Source of the DNA: Ischnura elegans
Lineage: Eukaryota; Arthropoda; Insecta; Odonata; Coenagrionidae
Assembly (NCBI RefSeq): GCF_921293095.1
Contig: NC_060252.1
Span: forward strand, 44,392,881-44,456,880
Length of the DNA: 64,000 bases
Direction: 5' to 3'
Shown here: in pieces, positions 20,701-29,612 of the stretch
Layout: each line of letters begins with the position of its first letter
Numbering within the stretch: the stretch's first letter is position 1
Notes under the pieces: generated by a model
The model's database searches: none
What the model was told of the DNA's origin: nothing
What the model saw: the letters and a program-made list of their open reading frames with translations, nothing else
Made by a program: the position numbers and the translations under genes

Positions 20701-21975
20701 TGTTCCCGTGACATCGTTGTTCGTCTCGAGCCACACCGCTGACCCGGCATCATCTTTCCATCGGAATATTCTCGTGCTCCCCAAGTGTTAGTGTCCCCAA
20801 GCGTTTCCATAGAGTAATCTTGCCCTATCGAAGGGTAAAGTGTTATCTAAGTGTGTGTTAGTGCTTACTAAGTGTCTAAGTGTTTAAAAAAGGCATTCTA
20901 TTTTACCATAAGTGTGTTCCCAAGTGTTTCTATGCCAACATTTCTTTTGTCAGTGTACGGTTACATTACCAATGCCGAGTTTGCATAATTCCGATAGTGA
21001 CACATTTCACTCGCCCTCTCCCGTAGCTGGTCAGATTTCGTTTCCAGCCTCTGCTGCGATAATCAGCATTCCCTCAACAACTGCAAAGCACCCTCGATTC
21101 CTCATGCAGTGCCCCGTTCTCAAAATATTCCATTCCCAAGCGTCTTATCGTTAAACCCTCTCAACCCCTGCGGTAACATTCCACAGCTCATGTACTCAGC
21201 GACAATAAGAGCCTTTCTTTTCTCAATGAAAAGTGCGATAAATTACCAAATCTGTACGTCAGCTTTAACTATAAGGTTACAGAACTACAATTAGCTGCAC
21301 AGAATCTCACAGCTGAGATGAAAGAAAAAGACAGTAAAATTGAAATTCATGAGGACAAGATTCATTATCTAGATCAACAATTTCTGGCAAAGGACATTGT
21401 AGTTGCTCCTCATTTTACGGAAGGTATTGAACGTAATTGAATAGTAATGACAAGCTAGAAAATCCTCAAACACAAACTTGTCTTGAATGCCTGTACCTTC
21501 CTGAGCCGAGGATTGAAGAAATAGTTAAAATAATTAAAAGTTTAAATACTAAGGGAGAAAGTACTGATGAAATCAGAATAAAGGACAACAAGGAAAATGG
21601 TGACCTATGGCAGATAATTTAACCTACTCTAATAAAAAATTGCATCGCTGAAGGCCTGGTGCCTGATGGAATGAAAATAGCGATAGTTAAACCAATCCAC
21701 AACGAGGGCTCTCATACAGAATTTAACATCTACACACCTATATCAATACTGCCTACCAAAAGTAAAATCTTAGAAAAATATGTGGCCATTCATTTCTCCA
21801 AATATATAGAGAAACAAGGTAATTATACGTAAATACCAGCATGGGTTTCAAGAAAATAAAGAAGCAAAAGAAATTTTAGAGCATTTTGAAGACATTGTTA
21901 ATACCAATCTTGATAAAAAACAACCGTGTGGTAATCACATTTTTTTGCGAAAGATCCACAGAGAAAAAAATCATT

Positions 21976-22048
21976 CGCCTTGACCGGGATTCGAGCCCGG
22001 ATCCCCCGATTTCCGGTCGAGTGCTTTAGCCAGTTAAGCTACCGAGGC
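21976..22048 (-). tRNA. tRNA-like sequence, left copy (probably non-functional)
   Basis: Same cloverleaf as the right copy: acceptor GCCTCGG/TCAAGGC with one C-A mismatch, D stem GCTT/AAGC, anticodon stem CTCGA/TCGGG, T stem CCGGG/CCCGG. The T loop is CTCGAAT instead of TTCGAAT, which damages the B box. A run of seven T (A at 21964-21970 on +) lies 5 nt past its 3' end. Loop CCGGAAA gives GGA at the anticodon position with C instead of U at position 33. Confidence 0.6.
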
Positions 22049-22185
22049 GTCATTCTTCCCTGTGGATATATTTCTCCGGCTGTGGCGCTGAGCGCACGAT
22101 TTGGACTGCTTGTGGCATCATATGCTCTGCAGTCCAGCAACATCTTGTCCGGTAGTGTCCGAAAATATCCACAGGGAAGAATGAC

Positions 22186-22258
22186 GCCTCGGTAGCTTAA
22201 CTGGCTAAAGCACTCGACCGGAAATCGGGAGATCCGGGTTCGAATCCCGGTCAAGGCG
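22186..22258 (+). tRNA. tRNA-like sequence, right copy (intact A/B boxes, unusual anticodon loop)
   Basis: A 73-nt cloverleaf: acceptor GCCTCGG/TCAAGGC (one C-A mismatch, one G-U), D arm GCTTAACTGGCTAAAGC, anticodon stem CTCGA/TCGGG, variable loop AGATC, T arm CCGGGTTCGAATCCCGG, discriminator G. The B box GGTTCGAATCC is perfect and a T7 terminator follows at 22264-22270. The anticodon would be GGA (Ser), but it has a short class I variable loop and C33, so a true seryl-tRNA is unlikely. Best read as a tRNA-derived Pol III promoter head. Confidence 0.6.
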
Positions 22259-22629
22259 AATGATTTTTTTCTCTGTGGATCTTTCGCACGATTGTGCATT
22301 GCAGGTGACTCCCGTAAAAGTTATCACCGCGGCTAGTCCCGGTATACTTTGAACTATCACATTTTTTTATTGCAAAAAGCATGTGATACAGTTAATCATA
22401 ATATATTACTTGGGGATTAGCAAAATTTAGGCGTAAGAGGTTTAACATTGAAATGGTTCAAAAGCTATCTCCAGTACAGAAAAATTTCCGTTAGCAAAAA
22501 AACATGTATATAGCAAGTACTCTCATGCAAGAAGATTTGAATAGTCTAGCCTGCTGGTCTCATGACCATGATATGATCGTAACGCAAGTAAATCCAAAGT
22601 GATGCAGATCTTTCCTCATAAGCAAAACA

Positions 22630-22990
22630 TACCCAGGAAAGAAAAACTGATTTCCAACAGTTTTGAAACTCATTTGAATCTGATTTGAAACCTTAAAATC
22701 GGATTTGACTCTGTATTGACACTGATTTCTACTGTTTTCCAGCAGACAGGAAATGGAAGGAAGCGATTAGAATCTCATTTCCATTGTAACTGGTTTCCAG
22801 CTGTCTTCCACATGAACTGTATTGACACAATTGAATGTCAGTTGAAACACTTTTCCTTATATATTGATTAGAGAGTGTTTTCCAAAAGTGCTTTCCAACA
22901 GATTTGAATTGTAAAACCAATTTGATACTCTCCTGAAACGAGTTTCTGTAAAAACCATTCTCACACAGGCTTCCAAGCATATATTAGAAT
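22630..22990. repeat. degenerate bidirectional repeat (CTGATTTCCAA / TTTGAAAC words)
   Basis: Starts near ACCCAGGAAAGAAAAACTG and continues for about 350 bp as variants of GATTTCCAACAG, TTTGAAAC and TTTCCAGCTGTC in both orientations. This is the same organisation as the blocks at 2309 and 27870: a CCCAG-like end followed by an element-specific word. Probably the subterminal zone of a DNA transposon. Confidence 0.35.
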
Positions 22991-22999
22991 ACATTTTAA

Positions 23000-23590
23000 T
23001 TTTTCTGAGATTTCAATAAGTTAACTATTTTCCAAATCACATTTAGAAAAAATGACATAATTGCAAACAATGCACTGTATCATCTTAAAACTTAATTTAC
23101 TGATAATATTTACCCGTATAAAAATAAAATTTATTTTACATTATCAGTGCTTCTCATAAAGTTTACAATGTTTATCAAGAAGCCATACCATGAACAGCAA
23201 ACCTGCCAGTATATGATTGACCACATAGACGCATCTAGGGGGGGGGCACGTGCCTTCCCCACACCCTTAAAAGATATGCAAGATTTTTAATACGGGGTCC
23301 CATTATCATTGCATTCGTTTTGTATTATGAGGTATCCTTCTCCCCCTCCCCCCACAAACAAAATCCTGGATATGGCCTTGCTTGTGCCCCCTCCAGAAAG
23401 AAATCCTGGATCCACCCCTGATTGACCATTTATTCATTTATTGCACAAAATGCATAAATTTAATGTACATGCATGGGCAAATTACCCATTGATGATCAAC
23501 AACTGGCATACATAAAATATCAAGAGAATCAAATTCTAATAACAAAATGTTAAGAGAGAAATTACACATTAACAAAGGAAAAACATTTCA
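23000..23590. other. non-coding repeat debris
   Basis: Contains a G/C-run-flanked stretch (about 23238-23422) with AAATCCTGGATCCACCCCTG, text typical of dispersed invertebrate repeats, and then the 3' side of a minus-strand LINE fragment (TTTATTCATTTATTGCACAA). No gene seen. Confidence 0.35.
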
Positions 23591-23592
23591 TG

Positions 23593-23838
23593 TCAATGTA
23601 AGATACATTTTTTTAACCGTGTAGCCTTCATTGCATAAATATCTAATTTAGGAGGAGCTTCATTTCCTTCTCTCAAACCTGTGGCTATTGGATAATCGTA
23701 CGTATAGTGTTGATCATGAGATAGTGAGTGGAATAAATGCTGGCTTCTGGTAGCATGCGATGGTGTTCGTAAGGAGACTAAATCCGTAAGATCAATTCTA
23801 GATCCGCCGTTATTTAATGCCTTGTGTAATAACATCAT
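23593..23838 (-). pseudogene. C-terminus of a non-LTR reverse transcriptase (Jockey/CR1-like)
   Basis: The minus-strand frame reads MMLLHKALNNGGSRIDLTDL, VSLRTPSHATRSQHLFHSL, HYTYDYPIATGLREGN and LDIYAMKATRLKKCILH to a stop. This fits the end of Jockey/CR1-type RT proteins (LxxILNxxxDxxxLLxxxxxxVP...TRxxxxF...YxxxSPxxRxxxxxN...DIF). No catalytic motif is present upstream in frame, so it is a truncated copy. Confidence 0.5.
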
Positions 23839-23839
23839 A

Positions 23840-24610
23840 TTTGCTATGATGCAATGTGAAGAATGAGTCCAGATCCCTATGTTAATCTATGCATCAGGGT
23901 AAGAGATATTGATGATGTCAGCTATGACTTTTCGAATGCACGCAGCCTAATAAAACCCCTTTGGACTTTTTAAAACTAAGTCTCTGCTGAATCTTGCGAA
24001 AACCCTTGCATTTTATTTGTTATGGTGTCCTTGCCTTAGTCAAACATCATGGATGTAAATAAGCTGAAATCATAGGTCTCCACAGTTTGGCAGGGAGGTG
24101 CATTAATAATAATAATAATATTTATTAATGGGCAGTAGTACTTCTTTCAAATACATAATCACACTAGCTTAGATTTATACAGAAATTTGGATTAAAAAAG
24201 AAAAACCAAATGCATAATTAAAAACTGCACTAATCATGGCAATATAGCATAAAACAAGTGATACATTCATATATTAAGTCACACTATACATTATGGACCA
24301 TGATTTCCAGTTCTATGGCATTGAGAGAACACCAGTTTGTTTATTTATTAACACAATTTCGCAGGGCAAGGCAATCAATTAAAGATTTAATTTGGTAAAA
24401 GTTTTTTAATTCGAACAGGTGTAAAATAATGAGTAAAACACAACAAGAAAATGTCTTCCTCTACTCAATTTCAGAGGAGTTTACACGCTTAACACAGAAC
24501 ATTGATTTTCAACAACACAAAGCACACACAAATCAAAAATATTGTGAGGGGGGGTGATAAATGATGAGGGGTATGCCACAACTTGACAAATGATGATATT
24601 ATCTGGCACT
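23840..24610. other. AT-rich, no gene; (TAA)n and repeat remnants
   Basis: A short ATAATAATAATAAT tract (about 24104-24120) precedes TTTATTAATGGGCAGTAG, which looks like an inverted LINE tail. Nothing else supportable until the solo LTR. Confidence 0.3.
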
Positions 24611-24614
24611 CCAT

Positions 24615-25578
24615 TGTGGCGTAACATCGTAAATCTGGTTGATTGTTCACGTAAGCCCAGACATAGGGAAATACCCCAACCGTCGGTCACAAACTGGATC
24701 AGGGAAAGACTCCACAAACAAGAAAATCAGCTCACAAGAAAAAGGTTGCCAAAAAATTTACGAGTATTTTCGTTCAAAATCTATTCCAAGTAGAGTATTC
24801 AAAATCAGAAGCATTACAAAAAACAATGATAGTAATTCATGATCCCTTAGGAAACATTACCAGCTAAATACCAGCAGAATAATTGCTCTAAATTTGCCAT
24901 GTCTCACTAGGCATGCGTCCACGACCAGGGCTCGAGCACAAGAGAACTTGCCTATTGCAAGACGAGACAGGATTTGAGGGGAGGGGTTTTTCCAAGCAGC
25001 GGAGGGGGTACCCAAGGCGAATTCATCTGCTGCGCCACTGCCCCTGGTGACAGGCTGCTCCGCAAAACCTCGTCCCTGGGTTTGAGTTAACAGCATACCA
25101 GCCAGGATTTTCCCCTCAACTTCTGGGTTGGAGACATCAGTCGAATCACAGGGATATTCATTGGAACACAAGGATGGGAAAGACGTAGTGGGGGGAGGTG
25201 TTGGAGGGAAAGAGAGTTGTGATAGGACTATGGTAAAACTTCTCACTCCAAAGTGCAATACTATGGACTTAGTACCGATTTCCCCTTGCTTGCCAAGGAG
25301 TAAGTATTCCTCCGCAGTAGTCCTATATAAGTCTTGGATTGCAGGTAGGCTGGTTTCGGGGCTGGTTTCGGTGCTGCTTTCGGATGCTGCTTTCCGGAGG
25401 CAGGACTTTCCGGAGACAGGATTTTGCGAGACAGGGTCTTTTGCTACAGGGCCTTTGCGCGAAAATCAGTCCTTAGCGGGAGAAGTTCTGCGGATAAGTT
25501 CGGAGGAAGTTCGAGGAATTTCTGGGGGGGGTGTACCATAAATTTTTGGGAGGGGGGGGAACACTAAAAAATGCCACA
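24615..25578 (-). mobile_element. solo LTR, 964 bp, family A (inverted copy)
   Basis: On the plus strand it starts TGTGGCGTAACATCG and ends AATGCCACA, flanked by CCAT at 24611-24614 and 25579-25582. Its reverse complement aligns along the full length with 9283-10321. It lacks most of the CCTGTCTCTGG tandem units of that copy. Two copies with different target duplications show independent insertions, not one inverted duplication. Confidence 0.75.
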
Positions 25579-25654
25579 CCATCAACAGGTTTTCTCTCTC
25601 ACTTCCGAACAATGGCATAATATTTGCTTTCACCTAAACACTTCGGGGACGTTC

Positions 25655-26510
25655 GCAAGATGGCGCGGTTTGGCGACGATATTCTTTGTGGCTCCTGCGA
25701 TAAAGTTGTCGAACGGTAGGATCAAACGGTTAACTGCGATATTTGTTCGAATATTTTTCATTTTGAGTGTGCGGCCCTCTCCGATTTATGTTTTCGAGCT
25801 CTAAAAGACAATAGAGACATATTTTGAAAGTGTTAACGTTGTTGCCTCTACGGTTTCTCTATCCAAAATGGCGGCCGAAATTGAAACATTAAAAAGTGAT
25901 TTAGCAGAATTAAAGTCAACCTTGAAGCCTACATCGGACTCTGAACCGTGCCCGATGCCATTATCTCACTCGGCATCATTGGTGAAAAAAGTTACCTTTG
26001 TAGAGGCTATGTTGTTACCGGTGAAGTTGCCACATCCGGCCCACGTGATCAATACAAAGGTGCCAACGATCGTCGTAAATTTCAATCAGACACGTTATCT
26101 GTGTTCCCCAGTTCTGATTCTTTCTTGGAAAGGGCGCGTACCTTAGTGGTTGATTCTAAGTCGCCGTCCAGCGATGCGAACGATAATGATGGTTTCATAG
26201 AAGTTAAGCACTCGCAAAACCAGCGCCGGAAAAATGTATACGGAAAGGCCAAGGGCCTTAGTGACTGCCCGTTCAAGGGTACTGAAAAAAAATGCCACAT
26301 TCATGTGTGGAAAATTCAACCGAGAACCACTACAGAGGATGAAATAAGATCTTTCCTACAAAGATCCGTGAAAAACGATCTAAAAGTGGTGAAACTCGAA
26401 GCGAAGGGTGATTACGCTTCCTTCCGTGTTCCCGCCGCGGATTCGTACAAACGCTTGCTTCTCAGTGAATCTCTCTGGCCCGAGAATGTGGAAAATTTAA
26501 AAAATTTTGG
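25655..26510 (+). pseudogene. LINE ORF1 with PHD-like zinc finger, frameshifted
   Basis: The first frame reads MARFGDDILCGSCDKVVER, a stop, then VNCDICSNIFHFECAALSD, a PHD-like CxxC...CxxCxxxxHxxC finger. After a coiled-coil-like stretch (MAAEIETLKSDLAELKSTLK) and a frameshift near 25950-26080, the frame reads KKCHIHVWKIQPRTTTEDEI, RSFLQRSVKNDLKVVKLEAK, YASFRVPAADSYKRLL and LWPENVENLKNFG. The N-terminal finger plus C-terminal RRM-like fold is typical of ORF1 of CR1/Jockey-type LINEs in arthropods. It ends abruptly near 26510 against a minus-strand gene. Confidence 0.65.
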
Positions 26511-26880
26511 CATCCTCTAAATCCTTCCTGAGAAATTCCTCATCTGGGAACTCATCTTCAACACCGAAGAAGTCATCGAAATCCTCCAGGTCCTCATATT
26601 GCAAAGCTTCACCATCATGGTTAGTGGAAAGGGAATCATCAGTTACTTGCCCTGGAAATAAAAAAAATATTAAGAATGGTAAAAGTAAAAATAGCGGTTA
26701 TGTAGCGGCGCACCAGAAAATATGTCATTAACTTTGTGAAATGATGACATGAACTTTTCAAAATCTGAATGCGGTAAAATTATTGAAAGATAATTAGGAA
26801 ATATTCACACCATATCCGATTTTATCGTCGCTGTCTATGTTATTCGCAGTATGATCTACTGCGCCGTCAATGTTTTCCAT
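26497..26880 (-). CDS. small two-exon acidic protein, unknown
   Basis: Exon 1 (26880-26811) starts MENIDGAVDHTANNIDSDDK and ends at a GTGTGA donor. Exon 2 begins after TTTTTTTATTTCCAG (ending 26652) and joins in phase: GYGQVTDDSLSTNHDGE, YEDLEDFDDFFGVEDEF and LRKDLEDAKIF, then TAA. The product would be about 75 aa and strongly acidic. The last codons lie at the edge of the LINE ORF1 fragment, so the original 3' end may have been cut by that insertion. No family recognised. Splice phase agreement and the clear acceptor are the main support. Confidence 0.4.
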
Positions 26881-26916
26881 CTCAGCTACTCAAAATAATG
26901 AACGGTAAATACATAC

Positions 26917-27192
26917 TTATGAAGAAGAAACACATGATCTACCAAAAGCAACAGCTGAATTCGTAAACAAACTTTCGAAATCCGTGGATATGCCTTCGTA
27001 ATATTCCCGAAGTCGGGCGTCTTCTTCACTGAAATCGATGGTTTCATCTTCTGCGGTAAGCTCAGCGTTAAGCTTCGCGCGTTTTTCTCTCCGCCAATTC
27101 GTCGTTCGTAATGATTTTGTGAACGTTATTTTTGGCATTCTGAACTTCACACGGAAAAATCGGATTAACGGACAGAATGAGGGACTTTCCAA
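26917..27192 (-). CDS. hypothetical charged protein fragment
   Basis: A 91-codon minus frame just upstream of the acidic two-exon gene. From its second Met it reads MPKITFTKSLRTTNWRREKR, KLNAELTAEDETIDFSEEDA and RLREYYEGISTDFESLF. The basic-then-acidic composition is protein-like, but I recognise no domain. It could be an upstream exon of the same locus or a separate remnant. Confidence 0.3.
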   Translation of the reverse strand: MESPSFCPLIRFFRVKFRMPKITFTKSLRTTNWRREKRAKLNAELTAEDETIDFSEEDARLREYYEGISTDFESLFTNSAVAFGRSCVSSS

Positions 27193-27542
27193 TCAAGGCT
27201 TAGAAGATCAAAGTCAATTACAAGAACCTTACAGGGTGAGCTAATTGACCCTAAAAGGGTTCCTGGTTAATTACTTCCCATGAGTCACACGGTAAACGGC
27301 AAGGAGGTTGTAAATATTTTTTATACCATCATATAAGGTATGCATGTTATATTATGTATTTTTAAAACCTCCTTAAACAAACAAATCACGCATATCGCAC
27401 GTCAATTGTTTTCGCTGATTTCTCCCTTCACTTTTTTCGGACGCCGTACCATGTGCTCCTATGTACGTCGCCATATTAGTTGCCGAGCTGTAGCGAGGAG
27501 TGGCGAGGAGGTCCTGCACGTGGAGAAGAATTTTTTTGACTT

Positions 27543-27791
27543 TTGAGAGATATGGAGATGCACGATGAGAGCTCCCTGGAAAGTTGGTGCTCCAACTCCA
27601 GCATCCGGAGGAGCGAGAGGGAGAGGCGGAAGAAAAGCTGTGGTGTTATACACTTCTACAGTGATAGCACGACGGCAGCCGTGAAGGACTTGGGAAAATA
27701 CATCAAGTTCCCCACAGTTAATGAGGTTTTCACAATCACGTGGGAAGGTCGTGAGGAAAAAGTTCGCGTGAATCAATTTGGCGGTATTTAA
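27543..27791 (+). CDS. hypothetical small ORF
   Basis: An 80-codon frame ending RVNQFGGI, with MEMHDESSLESWCSNSSIRR, a basic patch (RSERERRKKS), GVIHFYSDSTTAAVKDLGKY and IKFPTVNEVFTITWEGREE. Composition is protein-like, but no domain is recognised and no splice context is clear. Confidence 0.25.
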   Translation: MRDMEMHDESSLESWCSNSSIRRSERERRKKSCGVIHFYSDSTTAAVKDLGKYIKFPTVNEVFTITWEGREEKVRVNQFGGI

Positions 27792-27869
27792 ACTTTTACG
27801 AAGTATAGTGTGTGTGCCAAACTTAAGCGGCCTTACCCACATAGCAACGAACCCCTCGGAGATGTCTCA

Positions 27870-28200
27870 CTGCCCAGATAACATACACTTCTGTAATACA
27901 CCTGTATTTTTCTTATATCCATACATATTGATTCATACAGCTGTATTACACATGTATTATTACTGTAATTTTACATGTGGAAATAATACACATGTAATAC
28001 AGCTGTAAGAATACACCAATTATACATATGTACCTATACAGCTGTATTACACATGTATTATTCGTGTATTTTTACATCTGGAAATTATAAACATATGTAA
28101 TACAGCTGTAAGAATACACCAATTATACATATGTATTTATACATCTGTATTACATGTGTATTTTTACATATGTACAAATACAGCTGAATTACACGAGTAT
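27870..28200. repeat. AT-rich palindromic tandem repeat, unit about 100 bp
   Basis: Begins at CCCAGATAACATACAC (about 27872). From about 27936, units starting TACAGCTGTATTACACATGT recur at about 28036 and 28136 (diverged), each containing ACATGTG/CACATGT and AGAATACACCAATTATACAT. Every unit is itself built of short palindromes (CAGCTG, CATATG, ACATGT). Confidence 0.7.
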
Positions 28201-28209
28201 GAAGTCATC

Positions 28210-29161
28210 ATCGCCTCTAATATTCTTGAACAAATATTCAGGTAATAATCATTTCATAATAGGATTTATTTTCGACCTATAATTGCATTTATAATGCCGG
28301 TACCCTTTTTGGAACCCATATTTAAATATGAACGCTGATGGTAACGTTTTGTTGTTAATTAATATGCTTAACGTATTATGCTCCGCCATAGCCTCCTGCG
28401 CTCAATCGCCATATTATTAGTCCTCTTTTTTTCTCCGCACTCGTTGTTTACGTTGTGAAAGTTAATGTGGCCGGCAGTTGCTCGGCAAGATTTTCCGTTA
28501 ATTGTAGAAGAAATACGGCACAATATGTTGTAGCTCGGCTCCTAATTGCTCCATTAGCACCAAGGACGTGTTTAAAAATTTTAGTTTCCCTCAAAATACT
28601 GAGAGAAGAGCGAAATGGCTTCAAATATGCCGAAGGGACAAGTGGCACCTGCCAACGTCTTCCCGCCTGCGTGAGGTAAGTTTTTCTACACATAATGGTT
28701 CCTTGAATACAATTACCTTAAATTTTTAATAGTGCTGATCCACGCATTTCAATCATTTGGTTTGAACTGTGCACAAGTAGTAATTTTTTAAATATGTATT
28801 CCGGTTCAGATAATCCGGCGAGGTTCTTGACGAGTGTTTTAATGCTTCTTTGTTTTATATTCATCAATGGAATATGTGAAATGTTGTGATTAACAGATAA
28901 TATTTAGTCTGGGTTGCTGAGATGATTGTCGTAGTGTTTACTAAGTACCAGAAAGTGTAACAATAACTTGTTGATGATGCTAGTTTTGTGTTCAATAAAA
29001 ATATTTGTTTGTGTCAATGCCGGTATGAAGTAATCTTACGGTCATTTACAATAAATAAAGGCAATTACGTTTTTGACTAGAATCTGCATATCCCGATACA
29101 TATTAATGGATGAAACTTCGCTTTTCATTGCTTTATTTGTGTGTTGTTCATGAGAAGATTG
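28210..29161. other. no firm gene; possible first exon near 28616
   Basis: An ATG at about 28616 gives MASNMPKGQVAPANVFPPA up to possible donors (GTGAGG or GTAAGT, 28672-28680). This could be a short 5' exon, but no partner exon can be assigned. The remainder is AT-rich without features until the transposon end at 29162. Confidence 0.25.
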
Positions 29162-29400
29162 CACTCAAAAAAAGGATTGGATGAGGCGTCCAGTTTTAAT
29201 TGGATAAGTGAAAGTTGGGTGCAGTATCTACTGCAACAGACACGGGAGCCAACGCGATTGGGTGTACTATCCAATTAAATTGGGCGCTCACAACTTGGTT
29301 GTAGTGCCCAAGTGTCGGTCCTCACGCCAATCTCGAAGAGATCCCTCATCCAACAGTTGGATCCCACAGCCAACTCGATGGATAAGGCGACTATTATCGC
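29162..29400. repeat. left terminus and subterminal repeats of the CACTA-type element
   Basis: Contains GGATTGGATGAGG, AATTGGATAAG, GTCCAATTAAATTGGGCG-like words, CATCCAACAGTTGGATCCCA and CACAGCCAACTCGATGG. Equivalent words occur at 48960-49190 in both orientations. Subterminal repeats of this kind are the transposase-binding zones of CACTA elements. Confidence 0.6.
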
Positions 29401-29612
29401 TTCTGCGTCAGTCATCACTATAGCGACGGACTCCCAAACAGTTCTTATAATAAACAACTCGGAAGTACACATTGTTTGGCGAGCTTCGTGGTAAGTAATT
29501 AGCTTTTGAGTTTGCTCTTGCAAGTGAGAAAATATTGCCATTCAATTCCAATTTTAATACTTCTTTTGTACTCTCAGAGCACTTGAAGACGAGAAGAAAA
29601 CCTATAAGCGAT

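Larger units (their letters stand above)
21947..22355. mobile_element. 409-bp insertion with head-to-head tRNA-like genes in an inverted repeat
   Basis: Flanked by 13-bp direct duplications ATCACATTTTTTT (21934-21946 and 22356-22368) inside an RT pseudogene. The arms 21947-22069 and 22165-22287 (123 bp each) are inverted and nearly identical, and each contains a full 73-nt tRNA-like gene plus a T7 Pol III terminator. A 95-bp spacer lies between them and a 68-bp tail follows the right arm. The long A/T-rich duplication suggests LINE-type target-primed insertion, i.e. a SINE-like element with a palindromic double head, but a DNA-transposon origin is not excluded. Confidence 0.8.
21440..22510 (+). 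pseudogene. non-LTR reverse transcriptase fragment, interrupted by a tRNA-like element
   Basis: Left of the insertion the frames read EEIVKIIKSLNTKGESTDEI, IAEGLVPDGMKIAIVKPIHN and YTPISILPTKSKILEKYVAI, the RT fingers region of Jockey/CR1-type LINEs. Right of it the frame reads LLQKACDTVNHNILL and GLTLNWFKSYLQ-like text, the region around RT motif A, where the usual FxDLxKAFD has lost one Asp. The join across 21946/22369 is continuous when the insertion and one duplication copy are removed. Several frameshifts and stops show it is dead. Confidence 0.75.

Noticed and set aside
20518-20784. Minus-strand frame coding for a GTGMTRHS repeat protein
   Set aside because: The frame is produced by a 24-bp minisatellite; no start context, splice site or non-repeat domain supports a gene.
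22186-22258. Functional tRNA-Ser(GGA)
   Set aside because: Short variable loop, C33 and acceptor mismatch argue against a working seryl-tRNA, and it lies inside a mobile insertion.
27459-27842. 127-codon minus-strand ORF
   Set aside because: It is antisense to the more protein-like plus frame at 27543-27791 and shows no domain or splice context.
27870-28200. CRISPR-like repeat array
   Set aside because: Units are ~100-bp AT-rich palindromes without unique spacers, in a eukaryotic genome.
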